From Thermomucor indicae-seudaticae (Eukaryota; Mucoromycota; Mucoromycetes; Mucorales; Lichtheimiaceae), in NCBI GenBank assembly GCA_000787465.1, contig JSYX01000156.1, positions 1 through 63,461 of the forward strand: a stretch of 63,461 bases of DNA, written 5' to 3'. Under the pieces are notes generated by a model that saw only the letters and a program-made list of their open reading frames with translations, was not told where the DNA came from and ran no database searches. Position 1 is the stretch's first letter. The number at the start of each line of letters is the position of its first letter. Made by a program: the position numbers and the translations under genes. Shown here piece after piece: positions 32,446-44,471 of this stretch.

Positions 32446-33869
32446 TTATTCAAGTGCAGGCCGAAGGTCCTGGATCTGCTTAATCAGAAATGCCTTTTCA
32501 TCATTGAATTGTTCGTCGTCTACAACCGACATTATCATCAGCAATGACTTGTGCTCTGTATGTCTCTGATATTACCTTGTCTATCATTATGGAAATTGCT
32601 AAGGAATACAATTAACTTTTCTTGGTTCTTCAAGAGGATATCCAGAATGGGCTTGTTCTTGTTTGGATTTGCCACAAACACCTAAAGATGCGAAATAATA
32701 AGGAAAGCAGTTCGCCGCTTTGCAAGCGATTATTATTTACCTTGAATACATGAAAAGCCTCAAACTGGATGTTTCTACTACGATTCCGGAGCAGATTCAT
32801 CATCAGTTTGAGGTTTTCAGCGTTACTGATATACCGAGTCATGACGTTAAAATTGGACCTGTCCAGCAGAATCTCGCCCAATAATTTGAGCGACTGTCGT
32901 TTCGTCACGTAATTTTCTGATGTCAATAATCGCTTGTATTGCTCAAAGAACTTGTTTGACGACAGAGGAGTTAATGCCACATGGATCACGCTCCCCAGTT
33001 TCCGCTTTATTTACCTGATCATAGTTTGCATCCAGAAACTCTGCTACCATTTGCTTGTGCTTTGTTAATATTTCCTTGAAGGATGCAAATGCATCGGACG
33101 CAATATCAAAGGTGCTCATTTCCACATAGTCAAAGAACAGGTAAAAGTGCTGGGAATATAGGATAATCTTGGCCAGGGCTTCGTTTCGTAGACATTCGCG
33201 TAGTATCAAGCCACAGTTCAGAGCCACCTCGGGATGTTCATAGCTAATAACGAGGATAAGGGCTCCTCTTTCTCGACCTCGTCTGTCTGTGTGTTTACCC
33301 CTTCAATAAAGCAAACAAGAGATCCTCTCTTGTACAAAGGTATTCCACCGTCGGTAATCGAGACCCGATTTGTCGTCGTAACAAGTTGTTAAAGATCTGT
33401 GCCACATCCTTCTTGGCCTAACTTCCCCCCACCACCACACGTTTTCTTTATCAGCTGGTGTGTATATCAGCGAGAGATGTTTGGTACTTGCTTCGAAATC
33501 GAATTTGTGGATATTGAGAACGAGGGCTTGCAACAAGTCGTTATTGTATATCTCTTGGGCCAGCTGGGCCACTTGGTCAGGGCTTGGATCGCTGTCTAGC
33601 ATATATTCCCATAAGCTCTTTCTCTTCCACTCTCTCGAAAACAAAATGTTCTAACCATAGAGAATGGTTTTCATCGACACAAGGTATTTCGAAATATCGT
33701 CATTGGCCTACAGAAGGTCCTCATGTCAAGAAGAACCACTACCACCATCTTGTCACTGCTTCCATACCTTTCGTCGATCAGGTCCGTCCAAACGTCCAAT
33801 GGCGTCCTTCACAAGTCGAACGAGATCGTGCGGCGTCTTTTGTTTCGGTTTAAAAATATTGAAATTCAT
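32446..33869 (-). CDS. MO25/Hym1-like scaffold protein
   Basis: Start at 33869: [20 protein letters not shown], then [13 protein letters not shown]. Small exons follow: [140 protein letters not shown] and the C-terminal [13 protein letters not shown]. This is the armadillo-like helical repeat protein MO25 (CAB39), called Hym1 in yeast. It activates STE20-like/GCK kinases and acts in the RAM/MOR polarity and cell-separation pathway. About 330 residues, the normal size. At least five introns. Confidence 0.92.
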
Positions 33870-34772
33870 TTCAGCAAGATTACCACCCCTCGATAAAAAA
33901 AAAGTAACAGGGAAGAAAGGGAGCAAGAAACATCACGCGTCTCTATTTCGGAGCTGCAATTGAACCTGAAGAAGTTTCATCTCTCTCGTGTCACGGTGTA
34001 ACCTTTTGTCGTCATCAGGTGTAGAACTGAAAGTTCAATAAAGCACCTTCTTTTCAACACATCGAGATGCCATTGTAACCGAATGAGCAATAGACAACGC
34101 AGTAACCGCCGAGTAATCTCTACTTGTACGTATGCTCATCGCGCCGTCAGTAAAATTTGGCAACCTGGACTAGCAATGCCGATCTCTCTGACCAACAAGA
34201 AGTTTATCCCAGAATAAGGGCTTTGATAGCATAGTTACAGGTGTCATCCACGTGGCAGACCCTGCATCAGCTTGGAGAGATGAAAGACATTTAGATAATT
34301 GAAGAAGGTGCATGTGTCGATGATCTCGCGTAAAAGGGATGATGTGACCCTCACGACCTTTGGTTCCACCTGTCTAATATACTGCAAATGTCTCACAAAT
34401 CAAGTTGGCGATATTATCATCGCAGCTTATATTCACTGCACTGATGTCGCATCGTAAAAATGTATTTAGCCGGTTTATCCCTGCAGAGAAATGTGGTTGT
34501 TTTTGATAAGGGACACCGTTGTCATGGCTCTCGTGACGCACTGATCTCATCTCTTAAGGGAAACTTTTGAGATCAAATCAAAATGAAGCGCTTTATTTGG
34601 CAAAGATCAGTGATGTTCTGCGTCGAAATCAACATTGCAAAGTTTATAGGGGAATATCTGGAAAAAAGAATCGAAATATTGACATGATAAAGAGTTTTCG
34701 AGAGATTATATACAAAATGGGAATGGAATGCTGGGTAAAAGTGTTGCAATGGGTTGTGGAAAATAGAATAAA
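33870..34772. other. Spacer without a recognised gene
   Basis: The MO25 5' flank plus about 0.7 kb with only short, motif-free ORFs. Confidence 0.4.
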
Positions 34773-35027
34773 TTAATGATTTCGGGCGTCCGTGGTGACG
34801 GGAGTATGTTGTTTCTTGGTCGTGGTCAATGCGGCGTAATTGCTTCTTGAGCATGAAGGAACACGTTGTCTGAGTTGCGCTTCGGTGTACTTGGATAACT
34901 GTCGAGCGTACTCTAATCGAGCCATAGCCAATAACTGTTCCCGCGTCATGGAACGACCGGGATACGAGCGACTAGGAGCATTTGTAGACGGAGATGATGG
35001 TGAAGTGTGTTTGTATAATGAAGCCAT
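34773..35027 (-). CDS. Small orphan protein of 84 residues
   Basis: ATG at 35027 (MASLYKHTSPSSPSTNAPS), then GRSMTREQLLAMARLEYARQ and a basic, Thr/Ser-rich end. A single amphipathic helix is predicted around TREQLLAMARLEYARQLSKY, with disorder on both sides. The frame is open upstream too, but the segment before 35027 has the composition of noncoding DNA, so the short start was preferred. No family recognised. It may be a small nuclear or cytosolic protein; coding status is moderately likely. Confidence 0.45.
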   Translation of the reverse strand: MASLYKHTSPSSPSTNAPSRSYPGRSMTREQLLAMARLEYARQLSKYTEAQLRQRVPSCSRSNYAALTTTKKQHTPVTTDARNH

Positions 35028-36798
35028 GAATTTGTGTATATGTGAAAGAAGAATATAGTGTTCTGAGACACAGGGGAAAAAAGTGGAGTGTGTGCCCTTT
35101 TTAAATGCTGCTGCGTGGCGAGCCGACGCAGAGGTATGCATGACATCATTCAGAGTTTTCGGCCGCTCAGGATTCGCTCCCATTTTCGCATCCCGACAGA
35201 CGCGTCCCAATTTTGGAAACGGCTCCTGGCTCATGACGTCAATTGCCGCTTTTAGAAACCATTCTCCGCGGCAGGCGGAAAAACAGTCATCCCGGCGGAT
35301 CCATACAAAACAATACAGCAGCCGGATTGTCACTATAGAGATTTACAAGTAGTTCATTATATTCATTCTATTTGCGCTTCATTCCATAGCAATTAATAGC
35401 TTACCAAAAGTATATGCTTCTGTTCCAGAAATTGGGGTCCGATTGAATAAGCTTCAGTAAAAAGCCGTACTTTGGTAACACACACAGCATCTGTGCCACG
35501 GACGAATACCGGAGTTCGGGTTATGACATCTTTCGACAAGAGGCACTTACATCACTTGCGATCCAAGATCCAAACCTAACACGGAAATTTATTTAAAAAA
35601 ATCTCATCGGCTAAGACCCATACTGAGTAAATCCGAACAATGTATGCACCGGTTAGTGGTAGCACTTTTATTATAGCCAGGGACCCGCATAACACCAATG
35701 TTCTAGACTCTTGAGGCATAAATGAAAAGTTTGTTACACAGACCCGTCAATGCAAGCTGCCAATGCAAAGAAGCTTCAGAAATTTGTTGTTACGTTCGCT
35801 GTTCATGACGTCAATCGCAAATGGGATCTTTTTGTTGTATGAGTTAATACAATACAGAAACAGTATTCTTGGCTGATGCACCTGAGTCCTGTTTCATCAT
35901 GGCCGCTAATAGAGATTAGTCATTTGAGACGATAGATCCTCGAATCGTGTCTATAGTACACATGGACAGAAAGCCTGTGCATCTCCGATATGTCATCATC
36001 ATTATGTATTACCGATATGAATGCCTGCGCTAAACAGGATGAACCCGGTTTGACGACAATACATGGCTCCATTTACCTAATGGAAGCTTGGCGGAGGTTC
36101 TGCTTTGCAGAATCAGCATTTCAGCTTCCATGCACGCACCTAGGTTCTGAGCTCGAAAACCCAGGAGTTGCAGGAGCAGAAACGTCATATTCCATGCTGC
36201 GATTGATAGCGCCTAGACAAGCTTCTAGAAAAATCACCCGACGATTCAGCAAGAGGCACTGCGGAGATGCTTTTCATCCATGAATTTGAACTGCACTATG
36301 AAACTAGCAATTGATATTTGTTCTCTGTGATCATCTGCCTGAGCATAAGCATCAATTCGTCAATAACGTACTGATAGCTGATATACAGTACGTATATGGA
36401 TGCAGCAAATTGCAAACGGTGCTGCGGAGTCGGGTTATACGTCCTGACCGGAAGTCGAAACAGGACCAACCAATGCAAACACACTTTATCTGCTACCGAT
36501 AAGATTAAAGCTGGGTAGAAATCTCCTCCTCTTTCTTACAATTTTCCCTGTATGGTATAATTCTGCAGTTATGCCGATTTGCATGGTAGAAATTATTGCT
36601 CATTCATGGAATTTGGCATATCTATGAAGTTACTGGCAATACTTCAAGCGTACATTAACTGTACTTTGGTCTCAGTGACGCAGAGATTGCATGTTCCTGG
36701 CAGAGTGAACCCATGACTATCCCTCGTTTGGATACGGAACATCGGATACCTCTGTTACCACTGTGAATTCCTTGATGTTACGTGGGAAGTTATAAATA
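35028..36798. other. Gene-poor stretch
   Basis: Only short ORFs without domains, for example 97 codons at 35990-36283. No repeats, RNA genes or exon chains were recognised. Confidence 0.4.
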
Positions 36799-36967
36799 CA
36801 GTACCCGCTCGATATAGCAATAGGGTACGTGACGAGAAAATGCGATCGTTATGACGAGAATATCGTTGTATCAAGTGGGCATACGCCTGGAAACAGCACA
36901 TCCGTGATTGCCGAGATCGATCGGTGAATCGATTTATCCCAAATATCGATATATCGCGCGAGTACTC
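36799..36967. mobile_element. MITE of pogo/Tc1-mariner type, 169 bp
   Basis: The left end CAGTACCCGCTCGATATAG and the reverse complement of the right end GAGTACTCGCGCGATATAT agree at 19 of 24 bases over the terminal 24. A TA dinucleotide lies directly outside each end (36797-36798 and 36968-36969), the target duplication of the superfamily. The CAGTA start and CGATATA core resemble pogo/Tigger ends. Internal ATCGTTATGACGAG-like words repeat the terminal theme. No transposase is encoded, so it would depend on an enzyme elsewhere. Confidence 0.65.
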
Positions 36968-38547
36968 TAGGGTGTAGGATTGGACGTAATGAAGAATATC
37001 TTTCAGTCTCACTGATTCTTGGTCCCTTTACTATTATGGTAGATATTTCAATTTTGCTATGATCACCCCCTATTGTTGGATAGGGTTCTATTGTCAATGC
37101 CTTTCTGGAAACCATCGTAAATAGTGTGGACGCTCGATTCACACCCCTGAGAACTCGGGACAGAACTTTCCACCACCATCGTCAAGATATGGTATGTACG
37201 GGTGCTTGAACAAACAAGAATTTATATCGTAACGAATCTGCGCCTCATGTGATTGGCTTCATGTACGCAAATAGGAATCACTAAACCGAACGTTGACTTA
37301 CTGTGAGTTGCGAGGTAAAGACGCGAGAGCACCGTTTGACAAGGTAGAACACCACTCAATCTCTGTTCGAAAGGGCCCATTTTGTTACACTTTGCTCCAG
37401 TGACATTCGAGATACAAGGTACAAGAAACGCGATTAAAATGACAGTAATTTAGATGCATCAGCTTAATTTTAGCAAGGTTCAATTTCTATGGGAGGGGGG
37501 CGACCTTTCGCGCGAAGCTCTAACTATAGAGTTATCTCATCAAAGCTCTGTATAACTCGCTAGGGCAATCCGTTGGGAGCAGCAGACACTGTTGCGGTAG
37601 GCTCGTCGGATATCCTGAGCAAATGTGTCCGAAGCTAGACCTTTGGCTAGCATCTAAACACGGTCCATTATTTGAACTCTTGACTTGACTTGAGTTCGTA
37701 TGTCTGTTTAATAACATATTGTATGCAGCAACAACAGCACCGTACAAAGAAAACTCGTTGCAGGCATGATCCTATGTACTTGGTGCTGCATTGAATTGGT
37801 GCAGCAATTCTTCATCGTTCCTATACAACGATAGTCCAACGAAATAGATCGAGTCAAAACGGGCCTGTGCGCCTGATGTTTCCTCCCATTCTCACCGGTG
37901 CCACAAGTGGGCGTTTAAGTAGCACAAATTGTCAGGTTGACCACCTTACAGCTTGATCTCCATTGTCAGTACACACATATTGATCTCTCTCACAAATACT
38001 GTTTTCTTGTTCCCCTTTTGGCATTCTCCTTCGTGTCCCCTTTGCTCTCCCTTCTCTCTCTCTCTTCCACTCCTTGGGAGTAAAAGAAGAACTTATTCTT
38101 ACATTTGGCAACGAAAAGGCAAGCGTCAAACCTTCTTTCTGTTCCCCGATCATCTAGAACCCCCTTGGAGAACGTCTACCGTCAGCCACACTTCTCCGTC
38201 TGAATATCGGAATGTGTATAATGGATTGTAAAGTACAAGGAGCTCAGAGGTGGGGAGAGAGAGTGAGAGAGCGCGCGATATGATAAGACAGGGCTAGGAG
38301 TTCCCTTTACAACAAGCAAACAGAGAAGGGAGATCTCTTGTTTTTGGGAATATAATATGGAGAGGGGGTAGTGGAACTAGAATCAAGAGAGAAAAAAAAA
38401 CAAGGAGAGGGTGGGGGGGTTGGGTGACAAGTTGATGGGTGTTGTGTGCGCCATGGAAGGATATGATCGACATTGATCTCGATCTCTCTTTTCTCTTTTT
38501 TTTTCTTCATCTTCTTTCTGACAACCAAATATCCAAGATTAAACAAA
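36968..38547. other. Gene-poor stretch and G-alpha promoter
   Basis: No coding gene recognised. There is a 10-base palindrome TTCGCGCGAA near 37507. The last 400 bases before the G-alpha start are rich in GA/CT runs, typical of a fungal promoter and 5' UTR. Confidence 0.4.
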
Positions 38548-39799
38548 ATGGGCTGCTGTCAATCCAACGAAATACACGATGGCAAAGTACGAAACGAAGA
38601 GATTGAGAACCAACTCAAACGTGATAAGCTCAATATGCGTAACGAAGTGAAAATGCTGTTGCTTGGTAATAAATGACGCTTTCCTAACGTGCCAAAAAAG
38701 AGAGATTGTAACGAGACACAATAGGTGCTGGTGAATCGGGCAAGTCGACCATCTTGAAACAAATGAAGCTCATTCACGATGGCGGATACTCGCGCGACGA
38801 GCGAGAGGCGTTTAAAGAAATCATTTTTAGCAACACGGTGCAGTCGATGCGTGTGATTCTCGAAGCGATGGATAACATGGGCGTCGCTCTAGCCAATCCC
38901 TCGAACCGTCATCATGCCGCCATCATTATGGACTTGCCCACGCAGATCGAAAGAGACTCGCTTCCGCCAGAAGTAACTCAGGCCGTCAAAATTTTGTGGA
39001 AGGATCCGAATCTGCTGAGCGTTTTCGAACGCAGCCGAGAGTACCAGCTCAATGACTCCGCTAAATAGTAAGAAAGAGTCCACTGAAAAAGATAGATAGA
39101 TAGAGAAAATAACTCACCCACTTGCCAGCTACTTTGATTCCATTGACCGTATCGGTGACAAAAACTACGTACCAACAGATCAGGACGTTTTGCGGTCGCG
39201 TGTAAAGACAACAGGTATCACCGAAACCACCTTTGTCATTGGCGATCTGACGTACCGCATGTTTGATGTGGGTGGCCAACGTTCTGAACGCAAAAAGTGG
39301 ATCCATTGCTTTGAAAACGTGACCGCAATCATCTTCTTGGTCGCTATTTCAGAATATGACCAGGTCCTGATCGAAGACGAGACAGTCGTAAGTATTCCCC
39401 CCGCAACCCCTCAACCGCCACGTGCTGCTTTTTTGCTGATCATTCCGGTTTGAAAAGAACCGAATGCAAGAAGCCCTGACTTTATTCGACTCGATCTGCA
39501 ACTCGCGATGGTTCGTCAAGACATCCATCATCCTCTTTCTAAACAAGATCGATATCTTCAAGGAGAAACTGCCCAAATACCCGCTTAGCGAGAGTTTCCC
39601 CGACTTTGAAGGTCCAGAGACTTACGATGCCGCGAGTGACTACATCCTCAATCGCTTCGTGTCCCTGAATCAATCTGATTCCAAACAGATTTACACTCAT
39701 TTCACTTGTGCAACAGATACCCAGCAAATTCGATTTGTTATGTCTGCTGTGAATGATATCATCATTCAAAACAACTTGCGTGAAGGTGGTTTGCTTTAA
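38548..39799 (+). CDS. Heterotrimeric G-protein alpha subunit
   Basis: Starts MGCCQSNEI, giving an N-myristoylation Gly2 with palmitoylatable Cys3/Cys4. Nucleotide motifs: [12 protein letters not shown] (P-loop, split by an intron at about 38666-38726), a helical domain, [12 protein letters not shown] (switch I with Arg and Thr), [13 protein letters not shown] (switch II with catalytic Gln), FLNKID (NKxD) and [10 protein letters not shown] (TCAT). It ends NNLREGGLL. About 355 residues, the normal size. It couples a GPCR to cAMP or MAP-kinase signalling at the plasma membrane. At the C-terminus the position of the pertussis-toxin Cys is Gly, so this is not a Gi-type tail. Four exons. Confidence 0.95.
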
Positions 39800-40227
39800 T
39801 TTTATTACTTTACCATTATTACATTCAAAATTCTCCCCAATCCCCACCCCCCTTATTAGAAGGTCTTCCACCTTCTTCCCTGTAACTTAAGTACTTTCTC
39901 TTTTCCATTTGCCAATAGGGAGAAACCGTAAACAGTAAATATCTATGCATTTACAAAATCACAAAAACCTGATTACTGGTTTTCGAGGCAGTGTTTGCGC
40001 AGCTCAAAACGCTTTGATGCGTCGACTACATGATCAATAATCAATCTCAGTAGAATGTTTGCAAGAGATAAGTTGCATACTGACCATGGTTTCCGTCGAC
40101 GCAAAAAAGCATTTTGAGCAAACCAAACATTTCCGTGATCAGTACCATGATCAAATAACGAAGCGACTGTTAGACGACTCACCAGTAATATTAGTAGTAG
40201 TAGTAGTAATAGTAATAGTAGTAATGC
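39800..40227. other. 3' spacer between convergent G-alpha and PSD2-like genes
   Basis: Contains the 3' ends of both genes and a (GTA)n/(ATA)n microsatellite at about 40189-40224, directly after the PSD2-like stop codon. No gene recognised. Confidence 0.5.
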
Positions 40228-43200
40228 CTAATTGTTCGCTCGGCCGATATGATTTCCGACACGGACCTGAATAAAACGCTTCTAGTTCCTGAAATAACAA
40301 ACGTTTCCGCCCATGATCTACACATACCAATGTCTCCAAATACTTTTCTGAATTCTCCAGCAAATCTTGATCAAACGTCAGGGCATCCTTTTGCCACAAT
40401 ACAACAATGGTACTGCCACCAAATGCAAAGTACCCAAGCTCATCCGTTCGAGCCAACTTGTCGCCCACCTTGGCAGTCAGTATAATAGACCCGACCATCA
40501 TCGCCCCAATAAGCACAATCGCAACTTTGCCAAACTCTTCTGTGTCCATGTACACCACACAGCGGGAATTTTCTCCATACACATCCAGTCTATACGTCAT
40601 AATTCCTGCTTTGAGTTACGGTCTTTTCATATATCTATCGATCCACACTTACGTTGTTCTGATAGCCATTGGATTCACCGTGTAATACTGCCCGGAAATA
40701 TGCTTTACACCCGTAATGACACCGTCTACAGGTGAATGGAACCTGTGGTAATCCTGCGGCGCAAGACGGAATATGCACAAAGAGCCGCCTTCATAGTTTT
40801 GAGCTTCCGTCGGATCATCCAACAATTTCCTCAAGCTAAATTCCATGCCCTTGATCCATAACCGCGTCGCATCATCCACAGTAGAGAATGCCATCATACG
40901 GCAATCAGCTGCGCTGACAGCCACTTTCTTGTCGTCCGGAGAATCACAAGGCCGCGAGCCAGGCTTAAGCTTCCGGTAAAAGAACTCGTTGAACGTCTTA
41001 AAGTTGGACACCGGCTCAAGCACTTCGCTCATATCCAGATTATGGAACTTGATGAAAGGCTGGATTTCTCGAGCAGAGTCAGGCGAATCGAATCGACGGC
41101 CTTGTTTCACGGTCATGTTGGTTAAAATTCGTTGCGCTGTATTACGCTTTAGAACGGCGGTCCGATATTGCACAGGCACAAAATCAGTTACCTGTTTTCG
41201 ACTGAATACCAGTCTTCATCCCTTTGTAAATCAACCTCATTCCCAGACGAACGTATACACTCATGCGCTCTTCTATCAGTTGACCGCTCTGCCGGTCTTG
41301 AACAATGATATTCGCATTGTTCTATCACAAGTTATTAGCATTGGTTCCTCTTACACACCTTTTATGCTTTTACATACCCTTCCGACCTGGTATCGACCAT
41401 AGCCAACCGTGCTCACTAGTTTCACAAACCACCTATTATCAGAGATCAATTATCCAAACATGAACTACCATGTATATTGCGCTGACAAACCTTCTCTGAG
41501 CATACGCCTCCGTAACAAAGTTACCCATCAAAAACCGGTCAACCGTAGTCCAGTCATTCGCAGCACAAGTCGCCACGTGCGTCACGATATCCATCTGAGC
41601 TCGTCGAGACAGATTCGGTCGATGGCAGATTGGACACTCCTTGAGTCGTATGACTTTTTCATTGCTGTTATTATTCGACAACACTGGTTTTTCTGGCGGC
41701 GCTCTGTGGTCTATTGGCATAACCTTTGGCGTACCAGCTTCAGGTGGTTGTCCGCAGTACTGGACTCCGCGTGCATCGATCAAGACATCATCGAGATCTG
41801 CCTCGTCGGATACTCCAGAAGAGGTTCCTGTCGATGACCCGTATGGAAGAAGAACATCTTCTTCTTCGTCTAGTGAGGAGCATGATTCGTCATCGCTAAC
41901 TGATCCATCATCCAGCTCATCCATATCGTTATTATCGCTGTTGCTTCCCAATAAGTCCTCTTCTTCTTCTTCAGCATCCGAGGACAAATCACTTGGATCT
42001 ACCAAAAGCGAACTGTCTCCATGAGCGGCCATGTCTAAGGGATGATCGTTATTATCGCTCGACATCATGAAACTCTCCAGTCTATCAACCAATTCATCCA
42101 TCGTGAGCACGTCCGTCTCAGGATCTTTGCCATAATATTCCCAGAAACTGTTGATCGTCTTCTCTGACATAGTAGACCCAACGCTTTCCAGCATCGACTG
42201 GATCTCCAAGCGTGTAATCGCTTCATGATCATCAATACCGTAGGCCTTGGCAAGCGCAACCCAAAACATCTTGTGCATCACCTCGGACGGTATAAACTTG
42301 GCGCGAAAAGTCAGCGTTGGGTGCCGATCCTGCCATCTTGCTCGATTCACCATCTCCAAGTCGACTGTGTGCACGTCCATGTTATCTTCAATTGCTGTTG
42401 CTTTCATGCCTGTAGATGGTAATAGTGTATCACGGTTATCTTGCTGCTGCTGTTGCATCATGATATCTTCAATGGGTATCTCTTTCCACGCGACATAGTC
42501 GTTGCCGGAAAGTTTGTCCTTGTCATAAACGGCAAACTTGAGCTTGTACTTGCATTCGTTTCGCCGCACGTAGAAAAACAGTTTTTCTTTCCACACTGGG
42601 TTCAGGTCATGACGTATGGCTCGTGTACGGAAAGTCGAAGTGCCAAAAGAAACAATAACAAATGGATCCATATCGAATCCTGTGCGGGTCACTAAGAGTA
42701 TTCTGCCAGTTAGTGATACACTTGTTTGCTTGAAAGCCAAGCAGTAGTTATTGCATACTGTTCTTTTCTGGCGGCAAGTCGTTCGCCTGTAGAATCTCGA
42801 GAAACGCAATGCCCACAATATCAGATCGGAAGCGTGCAATGTAACACCTTGACCGACGTTTGAACCGTCGTCTCATACGTCTCTTTTGCTGTTCCGTTTT
42901 TCCGCCTTCCTTCTTTTTACGAAGACGATGGAACCGCCGACGCGGACGCTGCTGGTCGTCGTTATCTTCAGCTGGGGTCAGCTGCAAATATTCCACGTCA
43001 GAAGGCAAGGATGACGAGCTATCCCAAGCTGCAGGATTCATATTATTATCGACAGGGTACAGTGTCGGGCTCTTGGCATCCACAAGCAATTTCCATAATT
43101 CCCGCATCTGTTCACTATAATCCACTCCGTCGTTGTTCTCGTGCAAAGCGAGGCCAACCTTGACTTGAATTTCTCCAATATTGCCAACCTCTGTATCCAA

Positions 43201-43894
43201 GTCGGGCTGCTGATCAGATGACCCGCCATCGTCACGCTGTTGCTTCCTGCGTCGTAGCGTGAACTGGCGACTCTGTTGTTTCTGACGGACTTCTTTATGC
43301 AACGGCAACCAATTTGGCTGTTGAAACGCGTCATCGGTCCATTCCGGGTATTCCTTTCTCCCCGATTCTTACCTTGCGAGTCTCGTCTTCAAAGGCGATA
43401 TTTTCCGAGTCCTCAAAAAGCCCCTCGACAGGGATTTGCACTTGGCCAAGAAAAACGGACCTGAACCTATCCTTGGCCCAGACGGAGACCATCAGTCCCC
43501 TGGACCACAATAATCTCAGTCGTCGCCGGTTGCTCCGAGCATGATTGCCAAAGATACGAAAATCAAACGTGCAATCCCATTCAGGGTCTCCTGATTTCTT
43601 GACGACCTGCGTTCGTTGCCTCTGACCAGCACAACTGACGATGGCATACGGATTCAGCGTCATAGCGTCCTAACATTTATGATTTAGCAGTTCCCAAAAC
43701 GGGATCTTGTTTGCATAAACACAAAGGCAATGCAACTCAAAAACCTTATACATACATCATACTTGGCAGACAAATGACGAGCACGCAGCACAGACACGCG
43801 CAACACAAGCTGGCTGAGATCAAGAAAATGAGGGGCCGCTTCGCCTGACACTGTTGGCGTGGGGCCATCAACAATAGACTCTGGACGGCTACTG

Positions 43895-43925
<31 letters not shown>

Positions 43926-44301
43926 CTACCGTCAGGTCTTCTTTTGGTTGTTGCTGGGATTTCGTCCTTCGCATAAGAAAGCGAAGTGTACCACTTTTGG
44001 AGCAATGAAAAAATGGTAGCCGGTGTAGCCTTTTATTCTTCTCATCAGTAGGTCCGGGATCGCTCGCAGTATGTAATGAAGCCCCTTTTGAATCGTGTAC
44101 AGATGCCATGGTAATAGTTGATCGATCGACAACAGCAGCACCGTGATGCCGCTGCCTACTACTACTACTGGTGGTTTGTGAAGGTGGTTGGTTTGCAGAA
44201 AAGAAGGAAGCGCTGCTGATCGGCTGGCGTGGAGGTGAAACGTCGTTGTTCTTCTCGAAGGAAAAGAGAAAATCCGCCGCCATTACAGCCAAATGCAACA
44301 T
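40228..44301 (-). CDS. PSD2: PSD2-type phosphatidylserine decarboxylase with two C2 domains and EF-hand-like region
   Basis: Makes phosphatidylethanolamine from phosphatidylserine in the endomembrane system. N-terminus [15 protein letters not shown] (MAADF at 44283 is an alternative), then an Ala-rich stretch. The first C2 domain carries [11 protein letters not shown] and [15 protein letters not shown] basic linker follows, then a second C2 ([34 protein letters not shown]), an EF-hand-like helical pair and acidic tracts. The catalytic part has [10 protein letters not shown] (Asp), [11 protein letters not shown] (His) and the self-cleavage motif FAFGGST; Psd2 uses GGST where mitochondrial Psd1 uses LGST. 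The last exon joins [16 protein letters not shown] (donor gtatgt, acceptor ttattcag). About 1,150 residues. Confidence 0.93.
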
Positions 44302-44471
44302 TGTCTACTACCAAAAACTCCGCATGAGACAATGGCACAAAGAGTCTTTTATTAAGTACGATCGATTAAAGTAAGTGTACATTATAAAAGGTTCTAAGTA
44401 TATCGTATTGTATTTATGCAGCAAGCCAGTTGTTCATACATGAAAAGACCGTGAAATCTATAACCAAGACA

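Noticed and set aside
40189..40224. Coding (Ile/Thr)n C-terminus for the decarboxylase
   Set aside because: Splicing to ttattcag|gtccgtg gives the family-typical ending and a stop at 40228, leaving the microsatellite in the 3' UTR.
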